The notes under the pieces: generated by a model | Databases searched by the model: none | What the model saw: the letters and a program-made list of their open reading frames with translations, nothing else | Told to the model about the DNA's origin: nothing | Assembly: GCA_018262975.1 (NCBI GenBank) | Contig: JADFDG010000001.1 | Location: 1-64,000 of the forward strand | Source: Gammaproteobacteria bacterium | Lineage (GTDB): Bacteria > Pseudomonadota > Gammaproteobacteria > Pseudomonadales > JADFDG01 | Direction of reading: 5' to 3' | Length of the DNA stretch: 64,000 bases | Program-made: the position numbers and the translations under genes | Shown: piece after piece, positions 50,362 through 60,289 of the stretch | Layout: each line of letters starts with the position of its first letter | Numbering within the stretch: position 1 is the stretch's first letter

Positions 50362-52047
50362 ATGACCGCCCCCGCCTTGCCCACCCCCCTCGACGCCCTC
50401 GCCCGCCAGGTTGAACGGCGCCCCGACGCCATCGCCTTCGTGCAGCCGCTCGGCAACGGACGCCTGCGGGAATACTGCTGGCGCGAAGTGGACGACGAAG
50501 CGCGGCGCATGGCGGCCTGGCTGGTGGCGCAGCAATTGCCGGCGCGCAGCAACGTGGCGCTGATCAGCAAGAACTGCGCCGAATGGATCATCTGCGACCT
50601 GGCCATCTGGATGGCCGGGCACGTGAGCGTGCCGCTCTACCCGACGCTCGCCGCCGGCACCGTCAACCAGATCATGACGCACTGCGGCGCACCGATCCTT
50701 TTCGTGGGCAAACTCGACAGCTGGCCGGAGATGGCGCCCGGCGTGCCGGCACACGTGCGCCGCGTCGCCTTTTCGCTGGCACCGGCCGAAGCGCGCCAGG
50801 GTGACACGCCGCGCTGGGAACAGATCATCGCCGCCACCGCGCCGCTGGCGCAGGTCGCAAAGCCGGCCATGGACGATCTCGCCACCATCATCTACACCTC
50901 CGGCACCACCGGCGCGCCCAAGGGCGTGATGCACGATTTCACGCGGCTGGCCACGGTCGGCAACTACGCCGGCCAGGTGTACGCGATGAGCGAGAACGAC
51001 CGCCTCATCTCCTACCTGCCGCTGTCGCACGTGGCCGAGCGCGACGCCGTGGAGCTCGCCATGCTGTACAACGGCATGCGCGTGTTCTTTGCCGAATCGC
51101 TGGAAACCTTCGCCCAGGATATCCAGCGCGCGCGCCCCACGGTGTTCTTCGCCGTGCCGCGCATCTGGAGCAAGTTCTACCAGAAGGTCTGCGAGAAGAT
51201 GCCACCTCGCAAGCTCGACCTGCTGCTGAAGATCCCGGTCATCAACGGCATCGTGCGCCGCAAGCTGCTCGCCGCGCTGGGCCTGGACCAGTGCCGCCTC
51301 ACGCTGTCCGGCGCCGCGGCACTGTCACCGGAGCTGATCGACTGGTATCGCCGCCTGGGCCTGGAGATCCTCGAGGTCTACGGCATGACGGAGAACATGG
51401 CCTGGTCGCACACCACGCGCGCCGGCGACCAGAAGGTCGGCTACGTCGGCAAGACCAACCCGGGCGTGGAGTGCCGCATCGGCGAGCACGGCGAGATCCA
51501 GGTGAAGAGCCCGGGCAACATGCTGGGCTACTACAAGGAACCGGAACTCAGCGCCGCCGCCTTCATCGACGGCGACTGGTTGCGTACCGGCGACCAGGGC
51601 GAGATCGATGCCCAGGGCCGCCTGCGCATCACCGGTCGCCTGAAGGAAATCTTCAAGACCAGCAAGGGCAAGTACGTGGCGCCCGCGCCCATCGAGAACC
51701 TGCTGATCAGCATGCCGGGCGTGGAACTGGTCTGCGTGACCGGTACCGACTTCCCGCAGCCCATCGCGCTGCTCAACCTGACGCCGGAGGAAAAGGCACG
51801 GCTGTCAGAGCACCGCCACGAGCGCGAGCACTTCACGCATGCACTGGAGTCGCTGCGCCGCCAGGTGAACCAGCAACTGGATCCCCACGAGCAGCTGGCC
51901 TGCTGCGTGGTGGTCAAGGATCCTTGGACCGTGGAAAACAACATCGTCACGCCCACGCTCAAGATCAAACGCAATGAACTCGAGAAGTTCTATGCTGCCC
52001 GCCTGCCCGCCTGGTCCGCCGGCAAGGGCGTGGTGTGGGAAGACTGA
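50362..52047 (+). CDS. AMP-binding long-chain acyl-CoA synthetase
   Basis: The 561-residue enzyme activates a fatty acid via acyl-AMP and transfers it to CoA. The AMP signature YTSGTTGAPKG lies near 178-188, followed by EVYGMTENMAWSH (A5-like) and DWLRTGDQGEIDAQGRLRITG with GRLKEIFKTSKGKYV, the latter containing the catalytic Lys. This resembles long-chain synthetases in which the C-terminal domain is longer. ATG at 50362 has GGAGA upstream. It is divergent from ACBP and 55 bases before a secreted protein gene. Confidence 0.93.
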   Translation: MTAPALPTPLDALARQVERRPDAIAFVQPLGNGRLREYCWREVDDEARRMAAWLVAQQLPARSNVALISKNCAEWIICDLAIWMAGHVSVPLYPTLAAGTVNQIMTHCGAPILFVGKLDSWPEMAPGVPAHVRRVAFSLAPAEARQGDTPRWEQIIAATAPLAQVAKPAMDDLATIIYTSGTTGAPKGVMHDFTRLATVGNYAGQVYAMSENDRLISYLPLSHVAERDAVELAMLYNGMRVFFAESLETFAQDIQRARPTVFFAVPRIWSKFYQKVCEKMPPRKLDLLLKIPVINGIVRRKLLAALGLDQCRLTLSGAAALSPELIDWYRRLGLEILEVYGMTENMAWSHTTRAGDQKVGYVGKTNPGVECRIGEHGEIQVKSPGNMLGYYKEPELSAAAFIDGDWLRTGDQGEIDAQGRLRITGRLKEIFKTSKGKYVAPAPIENLLISMPGVELVCVTGTDFPQPIALLNLTPEEKARLSEHRHEREHFTHALESLRRQVNQQLDPHEQLACCVVVKDPWTVENNIVTPTLKIKRNELEKFYAARLPAWSAGKGVVWED

Positions 52048-52102
52048 CCCGCGGCCAGCGGCTGCGCGGACAAGAACAACAACCGATGCGAAGGAGACGC
52101 GC

Positions 52103-52837
52103 ATGATCCGCAAGACACTGGGCGCACTGCTGCTCGCCACCTGTGGCCACGCGGCCGCCATCGACCACGCCGCGGCCGTACGCCTCGTCGTGGACCTGCA
52201 GAAGCTCGACACCGGCACCACCATGATGCTCTACGACGAGAGCGACATGGGGACGCGATCGTCCATCGAGCAGCAACTCGATGCAGTCATACCGGCACTG
52301 GACGCCGCCGTCGCCGATCTCTCCGGCGACGCCGGACAGGCCGCGCAGGAAAATCGCGCCACGCTGGTGCGCGCACTGCGCGGCGGCGACGGCAGCGCCG
52401 GCATGCTCAACAGCGGCTACGATGCGCAGGCGTTCGCGGAATACCGCACCGCGCTCGGCGAGTTGCTCAACGCACTGAATGCCCGGCATGCCCTCGACAA
52501 GCCGGCCAGCCAGGAAGAACAGGCGCTGCTGCTGGCCGCGCGCATCGTCGCGGTCTACATCCGCACGGCCGGCTCGCCATTCGGCTCCTACTCCGACACC
52601 AACGACGCATCCACCGGCGACGACCTCGCCAGCATGGCAGGCCGCATGGACACGCTGGTGGCGGCGCTCGAGAAGAAGCACACCGCCAATGCAGACAAAT
52701 CCGCCATCGTCCGGCGCGTCGCCACCAAGTGGCGGTTCATCCGCAGCACGGTGGTGAAGTACACGCAGCAGGCCACGCCGACCATCGTCCACCGCCACGG
52801 GCTGGACATCGTCGAGCAGTTGACCCGCCTCCAGTAA
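52103..52837 (+). CDS. secreted helical protein of unknown function
   Basis: I do not recognise this protein. The 244-residue precursor has a signal peptide (MIRKTLGALLLATCGHAAA) and an otherwise helical, Ala-rich body with many charged residues. It has no Cys after the signal and no catalytic pattern. GGAGAC precedes ATG 52103. It is followed after 16 bases by another secreted protein gene. They form a pair that may be transcribed with the acyl-CoA synthetase gene. Confidence 0.6.
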   Translation: MIRKTLGALLLATCGHAAAIDHAAAVRLVVDLQKLDTGTTMMLYDESDMGTRSSIEQQLDAVIPALDAAVADLSGDAGQAAQENRATLVRALRGGDGSAGMLNSGYDAQAFAEYRTALGELLNALNARHALDKPASQEEQALLLAARIVAVYIRTAGSPFGSYSDTNDASTGDDLASMAGRMDTLVAALEKKHTANADKSAIVRRVATKWRFIRSTVVKYTQQATPTIVHRHGLDIVEQLTRLQ

Positions 52838-52853
52838 CCGGAAGGATTCCGCC

Positions 52854-53738
52854 ATGAAAAGCCTGCTCGCCGCGTCATTGCTGCTCGCTCCCTGCGCCGT
52901 GCTGGCACTGGAGCCGGCCGATATCGCCGTCACCGACATCGGTGTCGACGCGCAGTGCCGGCCGGTGGCCACGCTGACCAACGTCGGCAACACCAACCTG
53001 CCGCTGGCTGCCTACCACCAGATGGCGGGCGCCACCTACCAGTTCTATCGCGGTGAGCCGCGCGACTCGTGGGCAAGCTCACGCTTCTACTCGAAGGATC
53101 CCCAGAAGCAACTGGTGCCACCCGGCGGGTCCGTGCAGGTCGGCGTTTCCAAGCAGGTCGTCGGCACCGTGGTGGTCAGCGCGGAATTCAGGCCCGAGGG
53201 CAGCTACACGGACACCCAGCCAGGCAACAACCTGCTGAGCAAGTCACTGACCTGCGCCGGCCAGTTGCCCGAGATCGGCATCACCGCTCTCACCCTCGAT
53301 GCACAGTGCCGGCCCGTGCTGACCTTGCGCAACCTCGGCAATGGCCCGCTCGCGGATGTCGCCTACACCACGAGCTACGCGTTGTATGCGCAGCGACGCA
53401 TCGACGACGCACCGGCCGGCCAACTGTACGTCAAGGATGTCGATCCGCAGAAGAAACTCAAGGCAGCCGGCGGCGAGATCACCATCACTGACACCCTGCC
53501 CTCCCGCCCGCAGGGCAAGGTGCGCTACGAGTTGAAGCACCTGCCGTCCGAGGGCAATGTCACGTCCAATGACGCGATGGAAATCGCCATCCCGGCTGCC
53601 TGCGCGGTGGTCGACAAGGCGCGCACCATCAAGCCGGTACAGACGATCAAGTTGCCGCCGCCGACCACGCCGGATCGCCACGCACCGGCGAAAACCCTGC
53701 CGGACGCCCCGGCAGGCACGCTGCCCGTCAAGCCCTAG
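52854..53738 (+). CDS. secreted protein with two CARDB-like repeats
   Basis: The 294-residue precursor has a signal peptide ending AVLALE. Two homologous halves begin DIAVTDIGVDAQCRPVATL (22-40) and EIGITALTLDAQCRPVLTL (near 142-160), each followed by NVGNTNLPL or NLGNGPLAD. This is the pattern of CARDB-like beta-sandwich domains (cell-adhesion related). Each half holds a Cys pair that could form a disulfide. A Pro/Thr-rich tail ends it. Likely binding role in the envelope; partner unknown. Confidence 0.65.
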   Translation: MKSLLAASLLLAPCAVLALEPADIAVTDIGVDAQCRPVATLTNVGNTNLPLAAYHQMAGATYQFYRGEPRDSWASSRFYSKDPQKQLVPPGGSVQVGVSKQVVGTVVVSAEFRPEGSYTDTQPGNNLLSKSLTCAGQLPEIGITALTLDAQCRPVLTLRNLGNGPLADVAYTTSYALYAQRRIDDAPAGQLYVKDVDPQKKLKAAGGEITITDTLPSRPQGKVRYELKHLPSEGNVTSNDAMEIAIPAACAVVDKARTIKPVQTIKLPPPTTPDRHAPAKTLPDAPAGTLPVKP

Positions 53739-53759
53739 AGCCGCCTGACTCGCGCCGTC

Positions 53760-56243
53760 TCACTCGCGTCGCTTCACGCCGCGCTGCGGCGGCGCGGTGA
53801 GCGGATCTTCCGGCCACGGGTGCCTCGGATAGCGGCCGCGCAGGTCCTTGCGCACGTCCGGGTAGCCCTGCTGCCAGAACGTCACCAGGTTGCGCGTGAC
53901 CGCCACCGGACGCTGCGCCGGCGACAACAGGTGCAGGGTCAGCGGGATGCGCCCGCCGGCCACCGCCGGCGTCACCGTGGCGCCGAACATTTCCTGCAGT
54001 TTCACCGCCAGCACGGGGCCGTTTTCCGCCACGTAATCAATGGCGATCTGCGAACCGGTGGGCACCGTCCAGCGCTCCGGCACCAGCGTGTCGAACTCGC
54101 GCAGGCGCGATGGATCGAGGCGCGCGCGCAGCGCCTCGCGCAGCGGGAAATCCTTCAGGTGTGCAAGCCGCGACATCCCTGACAGGAACGGCGCAGCCCA
54201 GTCCTGCAACGACGCGGCCAGTGCCTCGTCGGAAAAATCCGGCCAGCGCGTGGCATCGAGACGGTGCAGGCACTGCGCCCGCGCCTGCCACTGGCGGGCT
54301 GCATCGTCCCACGGCAGCAACGCCACGCCGCGCTCCCGGATGGCATTCAGCAAGCCGGCCTGCACCTGTTCGGCAGTCGGCGGCGGCAACAGCTTCTCGT
54401 CGATGACGATGGCGCCCAGCGAGCGGCGCCGGCGCGCCACCATGGCACCGGCGGCATCGTCCCAGCCCGTGTAGTCCTCGCTGCGGATGATGGCGCCCAG
54501 TGCTTCCTCCAGCGCTGCCAGGCCCAGTGGCGCCGCGAGATACACCTTCGCCTCGCGCGCATCGCCGTCGAGATCGGCACAGACCAGCCACTCATGCTTG
54601 CCCAGGGCATCGCCTTCCACCAGGAAGGCACCACGCCCGTTGGCCATCTGGTATCGCCCGCCACTGGCACCGCGGCGCCGCGCGACCCGGTCGGGAAAGG
54701 CCAGCGCCAGCAACTCACCCACCGAGGCACTGCTCTCTTCGCTGCTGTCGGCGTCACGCGGGTACAGGCGGCGTGCGCTGTCACGCACCTGGCGCAGCCG
54801 CTGGCGATCGACCGCACCGCCCTCGCCGCGCAGCGCTTCAAGGCGTGCGCGCAGGTCCGCGCCCTCGCCGGCACCGCGCGACAACAAGTCGCGTTCAGAC
54901 AACAGCGCCGCCAGCTCTGCCGCGAGACGGCCGTGGCCCAGTTCGCGACCGCGCACCACCATGTGCGCCAGCCGCGGCGACAGTCCCACCTGCAGCATGC
55001 GCTTGCCATGCGCGGTGATAGCGCCGTCGGCATCGATCGCCTCGAGCAGCTTCAGCAACGCGATGCCCTGCTCCCACGCGGCGCGCGGCGGCAGGTCCAG
55101 CCAGGCGAGTGCACGCGGCTCGCGCGTACCCCACTGCGCCAGTTCCAGCGCGACGCCGGACAGGTCCGCCTCGGCGATTTCCGCGGCGGTAAACGCGTTC
55201 AGCGCCTCGCTCTCGCTCCACAGGCGCCAGCACACACCCGGTTGCGTGCGCCCCGCCCGGCCGCGTCGCTGTTCGGCGGCGGCTGCGGACACCCGACTGG
55301 TCACCAGTCGCGTCATCGCGCTGCCGGCATCGAATACCGGGCGACGTTGCCAGCCGGCATCAACGACGATGCGCACACCGTCGATGGTGAGGCTGGTTTC
55401 CGCGATAGAGGTTGCCAGCACGACCTTGCGCGTGCCGGCGGCTGCCGGGGCAATGGCCGCATCCTGTTCATTGCCGGCGAGGTCGCCATACAACGGCACC
55501 ACGCGCACGTCCGCCGGCAAGCGCCCGGCCAGAGCGCCCTGCACGCGGTGGATCTCACCGACGCCGGGCAGGAACACCAGCGCCGAACCTTCTTCCTGCG
55601 CCAGGATGTGCGGCAGCTCGCGCACCAGGTGATCCAGCCACGCGCGCCGGTCGGCCGGCGGCAGGTAGCGCGTGGCCACCGGGAACGCGCGCCCGGCACT
55701 GGTGAGTACCGGTGCGTCGCTGCCATCGCTGCCGGCCAGCAGCGCCGCCACCGGTGCGGCGTCGAGCGTCGCCGACATCACCACCAGGCGCAGGTCGTCG
55801 CGCAGCGCCTGCTGGCATTCGCGCGCCAGTGCCAGGCCCAGGTCGGCCTGCAAGGAACGCTCGTGGAATTCATCGAAGATCACCACGCCGTAGCCGTCGA
55901 GCGACGGATCGTCCTGCAACAGCCGGGTGAGGATCCCCTCCGTGACCACCTCGATCTGCGTGGACACGGAGACCCTGGTGTCCAGTCGCGTGCGGTAGCC
56001 AACCGTCTGCCCTGCTTCCTCGCCCAGCTGGCGCGCCATGTAGCGCGCGGCCGCGCGGGCGGCCAGCCGGCGTGGTTCGAGCATGAGAATACGCCGGTTG
56101 CCGAGCCACGGGGCATCGCGCAGCGCCATCGGCACGCGCGTGGTCTTGCCGGCGCCGGGCGGCGCCTGCAACACCACCGCCGGATGCGCTTCCAGCAGCG
56201 CGCGCAGTTGCGGAAGGATCTCGTCTACCGGTAACGCGCTCAC
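53760..56243 (-). CDS. hrpB: ATP-dependent helicase HrpB
   Basis: The 827-residue DEAH-box helicase has Walker A APPGAGKTT near 28, DEFHER near 122, SATLD, the helicase C domain with GRAGRTQPG, and the HrpB-specific C-terminal region. Its role is RNA/DNA remodelling of unclear target. GTG at 56243 is preceded by GAGGAG at good spacing, which fixes the start; an upstream ATG adds non-conserved sequence. It is 34 bases downstream of the TgpA-like gene. It converges with the CARDB-like gene. Confidence 0.95.
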   Translation of the reverse strand: MSALPVDEILPQLRALLEAHPAVVLQAPPGAGKTTRVPMALRDAPWLGNRRILMLEPRRLAARAAARYMARQLGEEAGQTVGYRTRLDTRVSVSTQIEVVTEGILTRLLQDDPSLDGYGVVIFDEFHERSLQADLGLALARECQQALRDDLRLVVMSATLDAAPVAALLAGSDGSDAPVLTSAGRAFPVATRYLPPADRRAWLDHLVRELPHILAQEEGSALVFLPGVGEIHRVQGALAGRLPADVRVVPLYGDLAGNEQDAAIAPAAAGTRKVVLATSIAETSLTIDGVRIVVDAGWQRRPVFDAGSAMTRLVTSRVSAAAAEQRRGRAGRTQPGVCWRLWSESEALNAFTAAEIAEADLSGVALELAQWGTREPRALAWLDLPPRAAWEQGIALLKLLEAIDADGAITAHGKRMLQVGLSPRLAHMVVRGRELGHGRLAAELAALLSERDLLSRGAGEGADLRARLEALRGEGGAVDRQRLRQVRDSARRLYPRDADSSEESSASVGELLALAFPDRVARRRGASGGRYQMANGRGAFLVEGDALGKHEWLVCADLDGDAREAKVYLAAPLGLAALEEALGAIIRSEDYTGWDDAAGAMVARRRRSLGAIVIDEKLLPPPTAEQVQAGLLNAIRERGVALLPWDDAARQWQARAQCLHRLDATRWPDFSDEALAASLQDWAAPFLSGMSRLAHLKDFPLREALRARLDPSRLREFDTLVPERWTVPTGSQIAIDYVAENGPVLAVKLQEMFGATVTPAVAGGRIPLTLHLLSPAQRPVAVTRNLVTFWQQGYPDVRKDLRGRYPRHPWPEDPLTAPPQRGVKRRE

Positions 56244-56277
56244 GGGAACTCCTCGTCGGGACCGGCGTGACCTGCCA

Positions 56278-58311
56278 TCAGCAGGCCTGCAGCCGGGCGG
56301 CGCGCAGTTTACGCAGCGCGTCGCGATCCGCGGCACGCCCCGCGTAGGACAACTGCACGTAGATGACGATGAAACGCTGCAGCTCGGTGGCCCGGCGCGG
56401 CTCGGCAGCGGACAGCCGCGCCAGGTAATCGTAGGGACCCTCGTCCGCGCGCCGCGCATGGCCGCGGGCCGCCCAGCCGGCACAGAAGCGCTGGTACTCG
56501 CGCGTCACCGGATCGGTCTTGCGGAACAGCACGTCGCGGAACATCCACAACGCCAGCAAGGCCACCACGGCAACCCCGGTACCCAGCACCAGCATGCCGA
56601 TGCGCCACGCCGAAACACCGCCCAGCCAGCGCTGCAGGAAGCCGCGCTGCGCCTGCTCGTCGAAGCCGAGCACCCACTGGTTCCACCCATGGTTCAGGTA
56701 ATCGAAGGCATCGCCGAGCGCGCGCAGTGAACCACCCAGCGGCGTGTCACCAAGCAGGCCCGGCTGCAGGGCCCGCGACTGATCGGCCAGGGCGACCCGC
56801 GAACCACGGGTAATGCGGTCGGGCGCCACCACCGCGGTGGGGTCGTACTGGACCCAGCCACGACCATACAGCCAGATCTCCGCCCAGGCATGGGCGTCGT
56901 ACTGGCGCACCTGCACGGCGCCGCCCACCGGGTTGACCTCGCCGCCCTGGTAACCGGCCACCACGCGCGCCGGTATGCCGGCAGCGCGCATCAGCAGCAC
57001 GAAGGCGCCGGCGTAGTGCTCGCAGAATCCGCGCCGCGTATCGAACAGGAACTGGTCCACCGGCTGGGCACCCAGCACCGGCGGACTGAGCGTATAGGAG
57101 AATCCATCCTCGGCGAACCACTGCAGCACGCGTGCCGCGTAGGCCTCGTCGGAGGGCAGCTCCGCGCGCTCCTGCAACGCCCATTGCCGCGCGCGCGGCG
57201 CCGCGTCGTCGGGTAGTTGCAGGTTGTCGTCGCGCAACCATGCCGGCAGCTCGGGATCGCGCGGCATGCCCTCCACGGAAATCACCCGGTAGCGCGTCAG
57301 CGTCTTGACCGGCCCCGGTGCACGCAGGCTCTGGTCGTACACATGACCAACGGCGCGCTCGTCGCTGTAAGGCACTGCCAGCGCGAACAGCCAGGGCCGT
57401 TGCGTCGGTTCGAGCGTCACCGTATAGCGCCACTCGCGCAATGTGCCGGCCTGTGCGCGCGCGGCTTCCTGACGCTGCAACCATTCCGGCTGGCGCCCGC
57501 GCGGGAACCAGGTGAGCGCCGGGTAACGTTCGAGGTCCCGCCCGGGTCGCCAGGTGCGACCGTCGAAGGACGACAGCGTCAGGCCGCGCCAGTACATGCG
57601 CGAGGTCACCGGCATCGCCGCCCCGTCGAAATCCACGCGGAATGCCAGTTTGTCCGACTCGACCAGCGAGCCGATACTGCCGGGGGACATCTCGTCACTC
57701 ACCCCGGTCTGCGCATCGCCGGGCTGCAACCCGATGGACCACAGCGGGCCAAGGCGCGGCATCACCACGAACAACAGGATGGCCAGCGGCACGCTCTGCG
57801 CGAACAGCATCGCCGAACGCTTGATCGGCTCCAGCCGCGGCGCGTCCAGGCTGGCGTTGATGGCCACCAGTGCGGCGGTCAGCAGCAATGCCACCAGCAG
57901 GATCCACGCCGCCATCCACAGGGTGAAGAAGAACAGGAACGCGGTGGCCGCCACGAAATAGCCGATCAGGATGACCACGTAGGCATCACGTTCCTTGTAC
58001 ATCTCCAGCAACTTCAGCGCAAACATCGCCACCAGCGCCGCCGTGCCGGCCTGGTGGCCGGCCAGCGTGCGGTAGTGCAACGCAATCGCGCCGATCAACA
58101 GCACGGCGAACAACTGCTGCAGGCGCATCGGCGGATAGGACAGGCGGCCACGATGCACGCCCCAGCGCCAGCCCACGCACAATGCGCAGATCGCCAGCAA
58201 CCAGGGCGGCAGGTGCGCCACATGCGGCAGCATGGCCGCCACCACGGCGGCCATCATCCACGGCACCGAGCGCCGCGAGACCTGGTAGCCGGCGAGTTCG
58301 ACCTGGCTCAT
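56278..58311 (-). CDS. TgpA-like transmembrane transglutaminase
   Basis: The 677-residue protein has about six N-terminal membrane helices, a periplasmic transglutaminase-like domain with Cys near 428 (GFCEHYAGAF), His and Asp in YDAHAWAEIW and YDPT, and a last membrane helix near 565. This is the TgpA architecture; in Pseudomonas it is essential. Its 5' end overlaps the DUF58 gene stop by 4 bases. Together with DUF58 and MoxR it forms a conserved operon. Peptide or envelope protein crosslinking is inferred. Confidence 0.92.
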   Translation of the reverse strand: MSQVELAGYQVSRRSVPWMMAAVVAAMLPHVAHLPPWLLAICALCVGWRWGVHRGRLSYPPMRLQQLFAVLLIGAIALHYRTLAGHQAGTAALVAMFALKLLEMYKERDAYVVILIGYFVAATAFLFFFTLWMAAWILLVALLLTAALVAINASLDAPRLEPIKRSAMLFAQSVPLAILLFVVMPRLGPLWSIGLQPGDAQTGVSDEMSPGSIGSLVESDKLAFRVDFDGAAMPVTSRMYWRGLTLSSFDGRTWRPGRDLERYPALTWFPRGRQPEWLQRQEAARAQAGTLREWRYTVTLEPTQRPWLFALAVPYSDERAVGHVYDQSLRAPGPVKTLTRYRVISVEGMPRDPELPAWLRDDNLQLPDDAAPRARQWALQERAELPSDEAYAARVLQWFAEDGFSYTLSPPVLGAQPVDQFLFDTRRGFCEHYAGAFVLLMRAAGIPARVVAGYQGGEVNPVGGAVQVRQYDAHAWAEIWLYGRGWVQYDPTAVVAPDRITRGSRVALADQSRALQPGLLGDTPLGGSLRALGDAFDYLNHGWNQWVLGFDEQAQRGFLQRWLGGVSAWRIGMLVLGTGVAVVALLALWMFRDVLFRKTDPVTREYQRFCAGWAARGHARRADEGPYDYLARLSAAEPRRATELQRFIVIYVQLSYAGRAADRDALRKLRAARLQAC

Positions 58312-59279
58312 GGCGGCGCCCCGTACAGCGCCAGCGCCGCGAGTACCTGCTGGTGGTGGTCGTCGCCCTGCGCCGGTTCCAGCCGCGCGCCGGGAATGCG
58401 CAGGCCATACGGCTGTTCGCGCCGCTCCAGTTCGATGGCCCAGTACGCCAGCCGCGACAGCCGCCCCTCGGTGTCCGCCTGCGGCCAGGCGGAAAAGTCC
58501 AGCCAGCGGCGCGAGTGCCCCGGCTCGGTGAAGTGCTTGGTGTAGAGCTCGTCCGTGCGCGCATAGACACGCCACTCGATGCGGGTCTGTGCATCGCCCG
58601 GCACGTAGCGGGCCAGGCCGTCGAACTCGTCGATGCCGCGTGGCCGGCGGCCCTCGGGGGCCTGCGCGGTTTCGTCGCCATCCCCGCTGGGTGGCAACTC
58701 GTCGGCCACCGGCCGCGGATACACCAACGCCTCCATGTCGAGTGCCACGTAACTCCAGGCCCGCACCAGGCCGAGCGGGTAGAAGCTGCGCAACGCAATA
58801 CGCGGCGGCACGAAACGCCCGCGACGGCTGACCGGCAGGGAGAAACGCAGCACCTGCGTGCGCCCTGCTTCCACGTCCACGCGGATCTCTGCAGCGTCAC
58901 CCCAGCGCAACAGCAGGCCGCGATGCGCGCGCCCGCTCGCGCCGCTGAGCACGATCTCGAAATCCACCGCCTCGCCGGCAAAGCCACCGTAAGCGCGGGC
59001 TGCCTCGAAGCGCAGGCCCGACAGGTTGCGGTAGGTATGCAGGATCGAGGTGTTCAGCAGCGAGGCCAGCAGGAAGCACAGCAACAGCACCTGGTTGTTG
59101 GCGTAGTTGATGCCACCGATGAACAGCAAAAGCAGCACCACCACGAACAGCAGGCCGCGCGGCCCCGGGAAAATGAAGATCCGCCGCTGGTCCAGCGTCA
59201 CCTGGCGCTGACGCGGGATGCGCCGCTCGAGCCAGCGCTGGTAGCGCGCATCGATGGCCGCCCGCAGGCGCTTGAACAT
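58308..59279 (-). CDS. DUF58 family membrane protein
   Basis: The 323-residue protein has two membrane helices (GLLFVVVLLLLFIGGINYA and VLLLCFLLASLLN) in the first 85 residues and a DUF58 core with GIDEFDGLARYVPGDAQTR and IEWRVYARTDELYTKHF. The family is associated with MoxR ATPases and may contain a vWA-like fold. It is 4 bases after MoxR and overlaps TgpA by 4 bases. Its function is probably assembly or regulation of an envelope complex. Confidence 0.92.
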   Translation of the reverse strand: MFKRLRAAIDARYQRWLERRIPRQRQVTLDQRRIFIFPGPRGLLFVVVLLLLFIGGINYANNQVLLLCFLLASLLNTSILHTYRNLSGLRFEAARAYGGFAGEAVDFEIVLSGASGRAHRGLLLRWGDAAEIRVDVEAGRTQVLRFSLPVSRRGRFVPPRIALRSFYPLGLVRAWSYVALDMEALVYPRPVADELPPSGDGDETAQAPEGRRPRGIDEFDGLARYVPGDAQTRIEWRVYARTDELYTKHFTEPGHSRRWLDFSAWPQADTEGRLSRLAYWAIELERREQPYGLRIPGARLEPAQGDDHHQQVLAALALYGAPP

Positions 59280-59283
59280 GGAA

Positions 59284-60201
59284 TCACACCACCGGGACGG
59301 CGGTGAGCACGCGCTCGGTCAGCGACTGCCCGCGACTGTGGCCGGCACCCACCGAACCGCGCAAGCGGTGCTCCAGCACGCAGGGCGCGACGGTCTGCAC
59401 GTCTTCCGGCACCACGTGCGAGCGCCCCTGCACCAGCGCGAAGGCCTTGGCGGCGCGCAGCAGTGCCATGGCTCCGCGCGGCGACAGTGGCATGGGCACC
59501 TGGTCACTCTCGCGGGTCTGGCGCACGATGCGCTGCACGTAATCGAGCAGCGTGTCCGAGGCATGCACCTGGTTGACCAGCGCCTGCACTTTCGCCAGCT
59601 GCTCCAGCGTGAACACGGCCTCCAGCCTGCCGATCTGCCCGCGCGGGTCCTCGCCGGACAGCAGCGCGCGCTCCACCTTCGGGTCCGGGTAGCCCAGCTC
59701 GATGCGCATCAGGAAGCGGTCGAGCTGCGACTCCGGCAGCGGGTAAGTGCCCATCTGCGAACCGGGGTTCTGGGTGGCGATCACGAAGAACGGCTCCGGC
59801 AGCGGGTAGCTGCGACCTTCCACCGTGACCTGGCGTTCCTCCATGGCCTCCAGCAACGCACTCTGCGTGCGAGGCGTAGCGCGGTTGATCTCGTCGGCGA
59901 GCAGCACCTGCGCGAACACCGGGCCCGGGCGGAACACGAATTTCTGCTTCTCGCGGTCGAAGATGGCCGCCCCGGTGACATCCGCCGGCAACAGGTCGGC
60001 GGTGAACTGGATGCGCCGGTAGCTGAGCCCCAGCACCTTGGCCAGCGCGTGCGCCAGCGTGGTCTTGCCCATGCCGGGCAGGTCCTCGATCAGCAGGTGG
60101 CCACGCGCGAACAGGCAGGCCAGCGACAACTGCACCTGCCGCCGCTTGCCCAGCAACACGGTATCGACGGCGGCTACGGCCTGTTGGATCAACTTGTCCA
60201 T
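59284..60201 (-). CDS. MoxR-family AAA+ ATPase
   Basis: The 305-residue protein has Walker A PGMGKTT near 42-48, Walker B LLADEINRATPRTQSALLEAM and sensor segment VIATQNPGSQMGTYPLPE, all characteristic of MoxR proteins. These are chaperone-like ATPases that work with vWA/DUF58 proteins. It is the first gene of the three-gene operon on the minus strand. Downstream lie DUF58, TgpA and then hrpB. Confidence 0.95.
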   Translation of the reverse strand: MDKLIQQAVAAVDTVLLGKRRQVQLSLACLFARGHLLIEDLPGMGKTTLAHALAKVLGLSYRRIQFTADLLPADVTGAAIFDREKQKFVFRPGPVFAQVLLADEINRATPRTQSALLEAMEERQVTVEGRSYPLPEPFFVIATQNPGSQMGTYPLPESQLDRFLMRIELGYPDPKVERALLSGEDPRGQIGRLEAVFTLEQLAKVQALVNQVHASDTLLDYVQRIVRQTRESDQVPMPLSPRGAMALLRAAKAFALVQGRSHVVPEDVQTVAPCVLEHRLRGSVGAGHSRGQSLTERVLTAVPVV

Positions 60202-60289
60202 GCATCCCCCGGATTCGAGTCCTTGGACTCTACCGGAGGCAAGCGCGGCGACGGAATAGCGACAGACCGCGAAACGCCCGCCAGCGGTC

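Noticed and set aside
54264-56234. A 656-codon frame antisense to hrpB
   Set aside because: Arg/Gln/His-rich shadow frame; HrpB motifs are complete on the other strand.
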